DNA from: Lepas anatifera
Lineage: Eukaryota > Arthropoda > Thecostraca > Lepadidae
Reading direction: 5' to 3'
DNA length: 64,000 nucleotides
Assembly: GCA_034440635.1 (NCBI GenBank)
Contig: JAOTON010001526.1
Coordinates: forward strand, 1,497,001 to 1,561,000
Part shown: positions 24,624-31,707 of the stretch, in pieces
Layout of the letters: each line of letters starts with the position of its first letter
Position numbering within the stretch: position 1 is the stretch's first letter
Notes under the pieces: model-generated
The model's input: the letters and a program-made list of their open reading frames with translations, nothing else
What the model was told of the DNA's origin: nothing
Databases searched by the model: none
Program-made: the position numbers and the translations under genes

Positions 24624-24859
24624 CGCTCTCGCTCTGACCTGCATCTCGTCTGCAGTTGGAGAGGAGACACCGCCACAGCTCGGCGGCAGGTGGCAAAGCC
24701 GAGGGCGCTCCTGTGGAGGAGCTGAGATCTGCCATCGAGGAGGCGGAGCTGCGCGCTCCCGGTATCTCCGACCGGCTTGTGCGGCTGACCCTGGAACGGC
24801 TTCTTCCCGGCTTCAGTCAGCAGCAGCTGACTGTGGCTTTGCGGAAGCTGGCGCGCTGA
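880..24859 (+). CDS. GckIII: GCK-III family serine/threonine kinase (MST3/STK24/STK25/STK26 type), 5'-partial, nine exons
   Basis: Coding parts: 880-975, 5601-5729, 13605-13770, 17710-17867, 19543-19729, 21071-21210, 22691-22862, 24359-24508, 24656-24859. Together they encode 466 residues plus a stop (ignoring one extra base in exon 5), close to the usual 420-450 or so. Visible residues: glycine loop IGKGAFG (14-20), beta3 Lys37, alphaC Glu54, HRDIK (126-130), Asn133, DFG (146-148), activation-loop Thr162, APE (171-173). The C-terminus (about 415-450) keeps the [11 protein letters not shown]...PGISD pattern of GCK-III proteins, which binds CCM3/PDCD10. Family role: Ser/Thr phosphorylation in STRIPAK-linked control of Golgi, polarity and tube or junction integrity. 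The acidic linker (about 280-350) is poorly conserved. The start codon is absent. Exon 5 carries a one-base insertion, so the copy is either mis-sequenced or broken. Family assignment is secure; which vertebrate paralogue it matches is not meaningful for an invertebrate single orthologue. Confidence 0.93.
1340..1510 (+). repeat. SINE-1 body fragment
   Basis: Matches the body of the tRNA-headed SINE seen complete at 7690-7868: the stretch around 1375-1475 shares the words for 'summed agcctct.aataagtt.ctct' with 41860-41900 (opposite strand), followed by the GGCGACGTCGTATAACCCTG block that occurs in every copy. The tRNA-like head is degraded. Confidence 0.6.
2425..2562 (+). repeat. Fragment of AGGTCA-rich repeat family (inner end)
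   Basis: Shares CAGTGCACGTTAG, CCAGGCCCTCTCCAGTG and a terminal GTTAA with 30735-30838 and 58440-58494, which are the same end of longer copies. The AGGTCA-bearing body is missing here. Confidence 0.65.
3703..3745. repeat. Short GC-rich hairpin
   Basis: CCCCGGGGGTGTTTG runs into CAAACACC-like complement (GTTTGAACACCCCC), giving a stem of about 10 bp around 3713-3737. It sits at the edge of an AGGTCA-rich stretch and may mark a repeat end. Confidence 0.45.
4026..5010 (-). mobile_element. 5'-truncated non-LTR retrotransposon (LINE-D), reverse-transcriptase C-terminal part
   Basis: The - strand frame 4992-4387 encodes the region after the RT catalytic core: [19 protein letters not shown], then [16 protein letters not shown] and [17 protein letters not shown], the usual line-up in Jockey/CR1-like ORF2 proteins. 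The catalytic YADD/FADD part is not present. The 3' end has a pentanucleotide tail, (TACAA)n on the - strand (4027-4053), typical of LINE termini. The upstream part ends near 5010, so it is a dead-on-arrival copy inserted in AGGTCA-rich DNA inside kinase intron 1. Confidence 0.82.
5601..5729 (+). CDS. GckIII: Kinase exon 2 (catalytic Lys and alphaC helix)
   Basis: Residues 33-75, [18 protein letters not shown] onward to GSYLK. Contains beta3 Lys37 and alphaC Glu54. Acceptor CTTTCCAAG (ends 5600), donor AAG|GTAAGA (5730). Phase 0 at both ends. The EAEDEI...[15 protein letters not shown] block is diagnostic of GCK-III kinases. Confidence 0.96.
6171..6905 (+). repeat. AGGTCA-rich repeat family, copy 1
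   Basis: Aligns by eye in order with 29990-30700 and 52130-52850: TTAACACCCG end, GGCTACATTTGAGAG, GGCTTTCAAAGCCAGACCT, ATCG.TGTAATCGCAC, then repeated AAGGTCA/TGACCT words, TTCCCTCTAGGCC and GACCTCGTCTGACCTCAA. No open reading frame. It reads as a non-autonomous element. Confidence 0.75.
7490..7532. repeat. (AT)n microsatellite
   Basis: About 21 uninterrupted AT units. Confidence 0.97.
7690..7868 (+). repeat. SINE-1, tRNA-derived, near complete
   Basis: Head resembles a tRNA gene with box A-like TAGCGGTTAGCACGCTCG (7698-7715) and box B-like GGTTCGAGGTTC (7738-7749). Body contains GTTGGCGACGCCATATGGCC and ends with TTGGTGTGTTATTATAA. Related copies near 1340, 18000, 19337, 41795, 45248 and 51970 show this is a dispersed Pol III-type family. 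Confidence 0.8.
8199..8452. mobile_element. hAT-type MITE (254 bp) with 8-bp target duplication
   Basis: Begins CAGGGGCGTAG and ends CTACGCCCCTG, perfect 11-bp inverted ends. Flanked on both sides by GCCGGGCC (8191-8198 and 8453-8460), an exact 8-bp target duplication as made by hAT transposases. No coding capacity. G/C-rich interior. Confidence 0.9.
10131..12764. mobile_element. TA-flanked inverted-repeat DNA element (2.6 kb)
   Basis: Left end GGGGAAAGTGGG...GGTCACGGACAC, right end the reverse complement (GTGTCCGTGACC...CCACTTTCCCC), inverted repeats of about 28-30 bp. TA flanks both ends (10129-10130, 12765-12766). Subterminal words related to GACGGACAC recur inside (10155-10170, 11505-11550). 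No transposase seen, so non-autonomous. It shares the terminal GGGGA[AG]A[CG]TGGG with the element at 38254-40415, so the two are likely one superfamily. A G-rich element sits inside (11862-12265). Confidence 0.85.
11862..12265. mobile_element. G-rich non-autonomous element, copy 1
   Basis: Starts GCGCACCCAGGAT and ends CCCCTGGGTGCGC, inverted ends of about 10 bp. Contains GGCTGACGAGAGGGGGC and a CACAGACCTAGTGTAAA word also found in the copies at 38753-39112 and in the hAT MITE at 13271. Boundaries are approximate; no clear target duplication. Confidence 0.6.
13271..13489. mobile_element. hAT-type MITE (219 bp), short relative of the palindromic element at 53547
   Basis: Ends CAAGGGCCGACGCAG and CTGCGTTCGCCAATG, inverted. 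Flanks CCTACGTC and CCTAACGTC look like a diverged 8-bp duplication. The interior (CTACAGACCTAGTGTAAACA, GGCCATGGCCGGAATTGCC) matches both outer parts of 53547-56783. It lies only 115 bp before kinase exon 3. Confidence 0.85.
13605..13770 (+). CDS. GckIII: Kinase exon 3 (hinge to catalytic HRD)
   Basis: Residues 76-130 plus the first base of 131. Starts [15 protein letters not shown] and ends HRDIK, the catalytic loop (Asp128, Lys130). Acceptor GTGTGTTCAG, donor AAAG|GTGTGT. Ends in phase 1, which exon 4 completes as Ala. Confidence 0.96.
14858..15164. mobile_element. TA-flanked MITE (307 bp)
   Basis: Ends GCCCTGTTCCAGCTGTCAGC and its reverse complement GCTGACAGCTGGAACAGGGC. The inverted repeat extends to about 34 bp. 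TA on both sides (14856-14857, 15165-15166), as in Tc1/mariner-like insertions. No coding sequence. Confidence 0.88.
15265..15352 (-). repeat. tRNA-like sequence, probably a SINE head
   Basis: On the - strand, box A-like GGCGCACTGGTATAGTG and box B-like GGTTTGAATCC inside a perfect 5-bp T-arm (CCCGG/CCGGG, 7-nt loop). I could not close a 7-bp acceptor stem, so a functional tRNA is unlikely. Confidence 0.5.
16488..16837. repeat. Pair of direct repeats around GCAAGTAGGGGGTG
   Basis: 16488-16543 and 16783-16837 share GGCAAGTAGGGGGTG, GTGGGGGTCCTCTC and CTACTTTGCATCC in order, about 295 bp apart. They could be the ends of one element or a local duplication. Confidence 0.65.
17305..17700 (+). repeat. 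33-bp GC-rich minisatellite abutting kinase exon 4
   Basis: About 12 units. Consensus parts: GTCAGCTGAGGCC, TCCCTGACCTG, TCCCCGCG. CAG recurs every 33 bp (17306, 17339, 17372 ... 17669). The last partial unit runs into the exon 4 acceptor (GGCCTCCGGTAG). Frames through it are open only because the period is a multiple of three. Confidence 0.93.
17710..17867 (+). CDS. GckIII: Kinase exon 4 (DFG and activation loop)
   Basis: Completes Ala131, then residues 132-183, [20 protein letters not shown] to AYDWK. DFG 146-148, activation-loop Thr162 in KRQTFVG, APE 171-173. The P+1 position is Ser (VGSPFW) where most family members have Thr, a conservative change. Acceptor CCTCCGGTAG is pyrimidine-poor; donor AAG|GTCAGC. 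Confidence 0.95.
18000..18210 (-). repeat. SINE-1 copy with tRNA-like head
   Basis: On the - strand: box A-like GTGGTGTAACGGTTAGCGTG (18180-18205), box B-like GGGTTCAAGGCCCGAC, then the GGCGCCATATGACCCAGCTG body block and a CCAGTT.ATG tail shared with other copies. Confidence 0.75.
19337..19497 (+). repeat. SINE-1 copy just upstream of kinase exon 5
   Basis: GGGGGGAGCACTCGACTTCC, GGGTTCAGACCCC, then GTTGGCGACTTCATATGACA and GTGTGTTGTAAAG. It ends about 45 bp before the exon 5 start; the acceptor itself is intact. Confidence 0.75.
19543..19729 (+). CDS. GckIII: Kinase exon 5 with one-base insertion
   Basis: Residues 184-245 (ADIWSLG, then [18 protein letters not shown] through CLNKDPAN). Acceptor TTTACGTCCAG, donor AAC|GTCAGT. 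After ADIWSLG the frame shifts: the run at 19560-19563 has four Gs where three would keep the conserved protein in frame. Length is 187, one more than the 62 codons needed. Everything after the run matches the family in the shifted frame, and exons 6-9 are intact. Confidence 0.93.
19829..19895 (+). repeat. tRNA-like sequence, probably SINE-derived
   Basis: GTGTCAGTGGTTAGGGCATG (box A-like) and GGTTCAAATCC (box B) about 45 bp apart, followed by AT-rich sequence. No convincing acceptor stem. Confidence 0.5.
20067..20400. repeat. Tandem repeat, unit about 145 bp
   Basis: TACTTTGCAC-like words recur near 20077, 20224 and 20366, each followed by GGGCGTAGACGTGGG and GACGCCTTTGGG-type sequence. About 2.3 diverged units. 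Confidence 0.75.
21071..21210 (+). CDS. GckIII: Kinase exon 6 (end of kinase domain)
   Basis: Residues 246-291 plus two bases: [20 protein letters not shown], then [14 protein letters not shown] and an acidic [11 protein letters not shown]. Acceptor CCTCTCCAG. The donor CA|GTAAGG overlaps a potential stop (CAGTAA), so intron retention would end the protein here, just after the kinase domain. Confidence 0.94.
21211..22690 (+). other. Kinase intron 6 (1.5 kb)
   Basis: No known repeat or exon recognised. Open stretches around 21354-21790 carry no recognisable domain. Confidence 0.6.
22691..22862 (+). CDS. GckIII: Kinase exon 7 (linker)
   Basis: Completes Gln292, then residues 293-349: [20 protein letters not shown] and a Gln/Asn/Pro-rich stretch ending AKNSA. 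Acceptor TTTTTTCCAG is strong, donor GCG|GTGGGT. Low conservation is normal for the linker of this family. The phases on both sides fit, which supports the exon. Confidence 0.85.
22863..24358 (+). other. Kinase intron 7 with degenerate GGCGGGAAGATC repeats
   Basis: 22870-23600 is a degenerate tandem array of about 25 bp (GGGCGGGAAGATCACCGGT-like), interrupted by a G-rich element (23030-23366). The rest (23610-24358) shows no recognisable exon. Confidence 0.7.
23030..23366. mobile_element. G-rich non-autonomous element, copy 2
   Basis: Starts GCGCGCGCCCCAAGAT and ends CCCCTTGGGTGCGC, matching the ends of the copies at 11862 and 38753. It splits the degenerate array of kinase intron 7. Confidence 0.55.
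24359..24508 (+). CDS. GckIII: Kinase exon 8 (linker)
   Basis: Residues 350-399, [13 protein letters not shown] to [14 protein letters not shown]. The [11 protein letters not shown] segment fits the conserved CLSTIISPLF.EL block of MST3/STK25. Acceptor ATCTGTGACAG, donor GAG|GTAACT. Phase 0 at both ends, as exon 7 requires. Confidence 0.87.
24509..24655 (+). repeat. Kinase intron 8, mostly (CT)n microsatellite
   Basis: A 147-bp intron, of which 24514-24636 is (CT)n with CTCG interruptions. A branch-point-like CTGAC lies at 24634-24638, 17 nt before the acceptor TCTGCAG. Confidence 0.93.
24656..24859 (+). CDS. GckIII: Kinase exon 9 (CCM3-binding C-terminus)
   Basis: Residues 400-466 and stop TGA (24857-24859). 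[19 protein letters not shown] followed by [14 protein letters not shown] matches the C-terminal helical segment of GCK-III kinases that pairs with CCM3/PDCD10. The first residues ([13 protein letters not shown]) are less conserved. Confidence 0.94.
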   Translation: MERRHRHSSAAGGKAEGAPVEELRSAIEEAELRAPGISDRLVRLTLERLLPGFSQQQLTVALRKLAR

Positions 24860-25199
24860 TGCAAACCGTACTGTCATCTGCATGGACGCGACAGGAAACC
24901 AACACCACCTGGAAGGACTACACTGGCACCACGGACAATTATCGGCCCAGGCATACCGGTGCCGTGGCTTAGACATAAATGTATCACAAGCTTTTGAACA
25001 TGTTTGTGACGCTAGGCGTGCAGCGAGTTCTTCCGTGTGCCCTGATTCTGCTGAAAAAATAAGATTGAGACAATGTAGGTATATTTTACACATGTGGTGT
25101 GGTGGCAAACAGAAATCGTTGATAACACCATACCCTGTGCTGTGGACAAAACACTGCAACAGCAACGACACAACAACAAAACACGGCAACAACAACAAC

Positions 25200-25205
25200 A
25201 ATAAA
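25200..25205 (+). terminator. Candidate poly(A) signal AATAAA for the kinase
   Basis: First AATAAA after the stop, about 340 nt downstream, in an ACAAC-rich stretch. Plausible but unproven. Confidence 0.4.
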
Positions 25206-28200
25206 ACGTCTCAACAACGACGAGAAAGATTGACAAAAACGTTGCCTCAACAAAAAAAGAAACATGACAAAACATTCTAACAGCGATATAGCATAACAAC
25301 GTCAACGACCTTTTGCACCCACAACTTTTTTCATTTGTGAACAGCATCTTCGCTTTTTCATGTGTTTAATCAGAGTAGTTCACAGTGGTCTCGATTCTGC
25401 TTTTGGTTACAAGTTATGACGTCTGAGTACCGGACACGTTTGCTCTGTTGTTACCTCATGTATTTGCTACGATAGATATTTTTTAGTGTAGACCGCAGAT
25501 TTCATGAGAAAAAATATGACTGCGCTGCATATTTTAGATAGTGTTTTCAGCGTGACCCAGCAGAAGTAAGATACGTGACACAAAAATTTTTGACGAAACA
25601 TGTTGACGGAGAGAAGCCTCTGTTACTGGGCTTAATCGGGTTAAGGACAAGCTTGGCATCAAGCTCAAATTTATCGCTACGGCCTCTCTCGGTTTGTCTA
25701 CGTTAGGCATCTGTAGGGGCAAAGTGCCGTAAGGCATCCCCCTAAGCGCGGAAGGGGTCTTCTGGCAATTGATAAGCTAGGGGAATGTTTCCGAGTGCCT
25801 ATATGAAATATGTATTATATTTCTAAAAATTAAATCCTTAATTGGCCTCTAGATTAAGCAATTAAGTGAGAAATTCAGTTCTACGCAGATATTGAAAAAG
25901 GACGTCTTAGAAATAGGGCAACTAAGACGCCCTCTACGTTCAACTAATATTCTTTCCACCTGCACGTCACACTTGTTCCTTTCCTCGAGATTTGCTGGAG
26001 GTGTAGGAATACAAAAAGAGCCAGAGATATCGTGAGCTCAGGTGGGGCCCTCTGGTCGTGCCTGGGTGATCTCTGACGTAGTTTAGAGCCCATGATCGGT
26101 CTCGGGTCACGTCAGTCTGTGTTGAACAGTCAGTTCTTGTCTTAACATCACTGAATGAGACTGACTACGCCTGACTGAGTTTGCTTTATGGGCGTTCTGA
26201 GATAACACGGACCACTGCATGTGAATACGAATACGAATGAATACCCCTGAATATATGAATACGTCTTATTTCACATTTTTATGTGGAATTTAAAAAAACG
26301 ATTGTCCCATTACGTTCCACCTCAGATGAAGCCTTACAGTTTTCATCCCATTCCGTATCTTCATCCCGTTGATCATTCCAAGCAGACTTGTTAAGACCCA
26401 TGTGCTCATAAACTAAATGCATTTATTCAGTTGATCTATAAGACGCCACGCTGGTTGTGTAAGACGCCCATCCTGGGCGTCTTCCATACTGAGAGGGGTG
26501 CGGCGTCTTGTCTACAATCACTACGGCACAACATATGTTTTTTTCACGCAAGCGGCACCGCCGGCGCAGAGAATGAAGGCTCGTTTTTTAATTATAAAAC
26601 CTGTTAAACTAACAAAAACAATAACACTGGCCGATACCTCTAATTTAACGCACTTGAAGGACGCTTAAATGTCAATATGAATTTAAAAAATCATATAAGA
26701 CAACAAAAACTATAGTTTGTTTTTGTTGTTTCTTATAGTTTGTTATAGTTGTCTTGCTTTGGTTTTTTCTATAGCTCAAAATCAACCGCGCCGCAGCCGA
26801 CGAAAGAGTTATCAGGAATATTGGTAGCGACTAGCGGCTTCTTCAGAAAAAAACGATGATGCGTCTTCATTACCCTGGGCGTTGTTTAGCACTTTCCGCT
26901 ACTTACATGGGAGCACTTCAAAGTGAGGAGCAGATTGCAGAAGTCAGATTTGTCGGCTTGATGGTACGCAAAATACCAATATCACATTTGCTACGAGTAG
27001 AGATTCAAACTTGCCATAACCGTCATGTTTATCAATATTGATCATTCGTTCTTATTGTGCAACCAATCTCCTTCATTTAAACAAATCTCCACCAAAAACT
27101 CTGAGACCTTATTGTCAGCTACCACTCCAGCACTGAATCCAACTGAAGCTCCCACATCCTCCCCGGACTCGTCTTTCCAGCGCTTGGCCCTGATTCTGAT
27201 GATTGCATGTTGTGTCCGAAATATACAATGTTACAGATAACACTGCCGGCTTTCTACGGACCCGTGTCACAAAAGCGCCGCATGCGGTCCACGAAAATAA
27301 ACGCTAGAACACAAGCACCCGCACCGAGCCTGTGGGGGCCCTGCGAGTGACAGTGCATAATCAGATATGCAAAACGAGTTTTGACGTCCAGGCGTAGGCT
27401 GAAATATCGTAGTTATTTATAATTCCTCACCCCATACCCACTTTCAGCTGCCGTGTTCGCACAAGACCTTGTCACTTATCCTTCTGAAATACTCATTCCG
27501 GGCTACTAACACCACGTAACATTTAACGTTTTCCTCGGCAACATATTTCATTTGTTCAACTTTCGATATCGACTGTATCATATAATATCGCCTGCGTGTT
27601 GTGGCCTCTTTCTTTGCCCTTCTGCAGCCCTTTTGACGATATCTTCGACAGTAAAATGAATGACCCGTGGACCCAACCGCAGTGGCAGTGAACTGACCCT
27701 CAAAATACAAATTTAAATCTGGAGAAAATAAGCACAATTTTTAAAACAGTTAGACTACGTCTGGGTTGCATTTGTCCTGCGGTGTTAACATGCAGTATAT
27801 ATCATTCACATGATGGATCTAGAACTTCGATATTGGAAGTGGAGGGGAAGGAGGCCACAGTATAGCATCAGCGTACCACATGAGTTGTTTTGCTCACAGT
27901 ATCGATGTATGTATGTATGTACCTAAGTACCCAGCACAACTTATTTTATGTTTTAAGACGGGTGATCTTTAAAGTGTCGTTTCCAGGTACTGAAGCTCGG
28001 ATTGGTAAAAATATCAGGTATCTGTCTGATAGCTGTCTCTGATAGCTGTCTGAAAGCTGTAGGCAGCTGTCTCAGGAGGAGCAGGCAAATATTCCCTTAG
28101 AGGGGAGTTGTCAGTGGGGCTGACAGACAAGAGGTGAGTTGTATTGAAGAGGTGGCTTACGGCAGTAAATATAGGCCCTTTATCTGGAATGTAGTGAAAA

Positions 28201-29692
28201 AACAGAACACCTCGGCCTTAATCATCTTAGAACATAAATAGTTTAAAAAATCAGCGTTCCGTGCGCCGATTACTCCACCAGGGCATGCACCCCATGTGCC
28301 GCTCACCCCAAGTGCATGGTATACATATAAACCCTGGATTCCACGTCTCGAGAAACCTTACTAATCGACTGCCCTGCAGTACCACCCGCAACCCAGACCC
28401 CGTGTCGGCCCGGGTCACGTGATCTACATCGCCCCAGGGCTAGCTATTCAGCGGTGCTGCCGGTGGCGGACATGTCTCCATATCATGACTGCACTGATAC
28501 ATTCACAAGAATACACGGAAATGTGAATAGTGCAGCACCGGAGGAGGAAGCGTTTGGCAATTTTGTGTTTCTGAAATAAATATTTCCGAAGGGGGAAGAG
28601 TCCGATGAAGCTAGCAAAAAGTAAAGACACAAGAAGAAAAGGCACCGGTATGCTATGTTAACACGACATTTTACGTTTGAAACTATTATTCTGTCGAAGC
28701 CTCGTTGCAAGATGAGGATTATTTGGTTCGATTTATTGGATTCCCAAAAAGTTTATTGAATTACCTTGTGCGGTGGGCATCTCTGCAGACCCCTACCGAA
28801 GAGTCATCGTTAATTTCTTTTGACCGCATGACCTCTGAACTTGTATGAGAGGATTATATTTTGGGCTCCAATTTGTATATTATATTTATTGTTTTCAACT
28901 GTAGAGGTGAAGCTAAAATAACACCTTATTAAAGTGGTGGTTCCCAACCTCCACATCATGATGACCCATTGTTAAGAATCATAGGGCTTTATTACTCTAC
29001 CTGTAGGTATATATGAAATCCAATTTATAGAAAAATGTAAACTATTTGGAAATATGTTATTTGCACCTGTTAAATCACGTTCTATGGACCGATACTGCTC
29101 ATAGTGGAAGCCAGGATGGAGAACACATGTAGGCCTTCATTGGATTTTCTTCATCGACTGCTCATGCTCAATGCCGACTGCTGTGCCACGTTGTTGGCAA
29201 AGTGCACCGAAAATGTTGTTTAGGTTTCCATGGCTCATAGGCCTTGTTCTTGATGATCACAATCCTCGAGAAGCACATATGCTTCACTCGATACGCCGAC
29301 GCGCGACGGGAATAACGTGAGCTTTTTTAAGACATGACTCGAACGATTGGAAACCGTTCGGAATCATTAAAAAATACCGACACTATAGTGTTTTTCTTCC
29401 GAGAACTCATTTCAGGCATCACAGCACCAAACTGAACAACTAAGCTTTCGCGGCAATATTTCTGGCATCTTCTAAAAGGTCAGAAAAATATAATTTTGCC
29501 AGCTTAGTTGGAGAATATATCGGGAAAGCACGAAAATGAATATTTTGAATAAAAAGGGCAATAGTGCCCATATCACTTCATCGTGGCAAGGTAACGCAAT
29601 CTGGTACATAATCTCATTCTGTGCGTGAGAGATAGCCGTTTTCTCTCTCGTGAGGCTCTACAAAACGTTCAAGGAAATGATTCGAGGCACTG

Positions 29693-29880
29693 GCGGATCC
29701 AGGGGGCCGGGCCATGGCCCCCCAAAGCCGAATAGTTTTTGGCCCCCAAAACGACCGACTTTTGCGTTTTTAAATCCTTGCTTTTGGATTTTTTCGATTT
29801 GGCCAAACGATGTTTTGGCAAACTTTTCAATGATTCGAGGTAACTACCATACCTTGGGGGGGGTAAAAAGTGCCCTCTTT
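29693..29880. mobile_element. Fragment of hAT-type element
   Basis: CACTGGCGGATCCAGGGGGC followed by CCATGGCCCCCCAAAG is the usual left end of the G-rich hAT-like MITEs. A matching right end was not found, so it is truncated. Confidence 0.5.
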
Positions 29881-29946
29881 TAGGGAAAATAAGTAATATT
29901 ATTATCTCTCTGACATCTTCAATCATTCAAGTATCTACGGACACTA

Positions 29947-30838
29947 TGTTAACTTGCGCAATGGAGGGGGCCTCAGAGGCCCCCCATCTGTTTTTTTCCT
30001 AGGTGGCTGGAGAACCAAACGTAGCCGAAACACAATATTCGGCCACATTTAACAGAATTTAATAACGCGTCGATTGGTAAAATAATTTCTTGAAAATCAC
30101 TTATAGGCTTTCAAAGTCAGACCTGCATTTTGAGATCCCCGTAATAGCGCGGTTGGACTAGTTCACTTGCATTAGCGACCGAGTGGTGACGTCATAACGT
30201 CATATGACCGGGATGATATGTCATGGTCACCTTACATGAAGTTCAAGGTCAAAGGTGGCAGGTCAAGGTCATATCAGCACTTTCAAGGTCACTGGCCCCA
30301 GTGCTTCCGGTCAAACGGCGTTACCTGGTCTGCCGTGTATTATGCTGAGGTCACACTTAAGGTGCCTCAATGCGAATTTCAAGGTCAAAGGTCAAGGTCA
30401 AAGGTCATTGATAAAGGTCAATCCTGATTTACCGCCAAACAGTAGCTATAGTGCTAGTCATAATGTACATTATAAGTAGTATACCACGTTGTGACCTTAT
30501 AGGTCAATGACCTTGAATGACCTTGACCCCAAAACTGTAGGGAATGTCCTTTGTAACCTTCCCTCTATGACTCTGGTCCGCCTTTAGATTATTCCCGCAT
30601 AATAACGACATTTTCCACTCGGTCCCCAGCATGGCCAATATTTGACCTTTATGACCTCGTTTCACCTTGAATATATTGACCTAGATCAGGAAAATTGGTC
30701 ATGATGTCTTTCACTATAGCCCCATCCACCCCCTTAAACAGTGTTTTTCTACGCCTCATCCGAGATCTTAGGAGGATATCAAGCCCCCCCCTCTAGTGCA
30801 CGTTAGCGCCAGACCCCTCTGCGAGTGTTAAAGGCATG
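29947..30838 (+). repeat. AGGTCA-rich repeat family, copy 2 (left member of inverted pair)
   Basis: Runs from TTAACTTGCGCAATGGAGGG to GCGAGTGTTAA. Contains clustered AAGGTCA words, including four nearly contiguous AGGTCA units at 30382-30407. It is mirrored in inverted orientation by 31085-31495, 36973-37094 and 41007-41176. No coding frame. Confidence 0.85.
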
Positions 30839-31084
30839 GTGCCATGAATCGGCTATTCTAAGTCAAAAGAGGCTCTTGGCATCAAAACTGTCTTAGCTGA
30901 ATATTCATGGCTCAAATTCACAGGCTTTAGTGACCGCTACTGCAGTGCTCCGTGACCCCAAATGTGGGCATGGCCCACCGTTGGGAGCTACGTATTAGGG
31001 GTTTTTTTAGACCTTATAGAATGTTTGCTCATCTCGTGAGCAAGTGGAGCCAGAGAAGCCACTCGTTTTCCGTCATAGAAGTTA
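30839..31084. other. Spacer between the inverted AGGTCA elements
   Basis: About 246 bp of sequence not repeated elsewhere in the window. Either the loop of a foldback element or original host DNA between two insertions. Confidence 0.6.
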
Positions 31085-31495
31085 ATCACTTAACACCCGC
31101 ACTGGGGATGGGTCTGGTACTAACGCGTACTGAAGGAGGGCCGGGTAGGCCTCCCCTGAGATCTCGGAATCTAAGGAGCGTAGAAAAACGCTGGTTGGGG
31201 GTGGGGTGGGAGGCATAGCCCATTTTCATTAACCTAGGTCATTATTTTCAAGGTCAAACGAGGTTATAAATGTCAACCTTGGCCGTGCTTGGGACCTATT
31301 GCAAAATGTCGTAATTATGCGGGAAAACGTCGGGAATATGGTAGAGGCAGAAGGCCACAATCAAACTTTCGTGAAGTTTTGTGGTCAAGGTCATTCAAGG
31401 TCATTGTCCTAGAGTGAATCCGATTGGGTAACGTCATTCGACCGGAAACACTGGGGTCAATGACCTTGAAAGTGCTGATATGACCTTGATCTCTG

Positions 31496-31697
31496 TGTGG
31501 TGTTGCCCGGAGAGACTAGACGAATGCTGGACCGATCTGATGTATTCAACCTTACAGGCGCACTTATACACTCTAGTATCTATAAACACTGCAACAAAAA
31601 CGCTCGCAAAACATACTCAAAGTTTAGACCATTCCCTGTCCTTGAGACAGGGCGGCTATGTTTGCTTGGCGGGTTCCGTGTTCGTCACCACGCCACA
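31496..31697 (-). repeat. LTR (3' LTR of the - strand element)
   Basis: 202 bp, same sequence as 36771-36972. TG...CA ends. Adjacent to the polypurine tract. Confidence 0.95.
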
Positions 31698-31707
31698 CCT
31701 TTCCCCT
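31698..31707 (-). promoter_or_regulatory. Polypurine tract
   Basis: AGGGGAAAGG on the - strand, immediately before the 3' LTR, where second-strand synthesis is primed. Confidence 0.85.

Larger units (their letters stand above)
24860..29946. other. Intergenic region, no gene recognised
   Basis: Kinase 3' UTR at the left, then about 4.5 kb with only short frames and no recognisable domain, tRNA or rRNA. 26690-26755 has an inverted repeat around CAAAAACTATAG. 28280-28440 is locally GC-rich. Confidence 0.6.
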
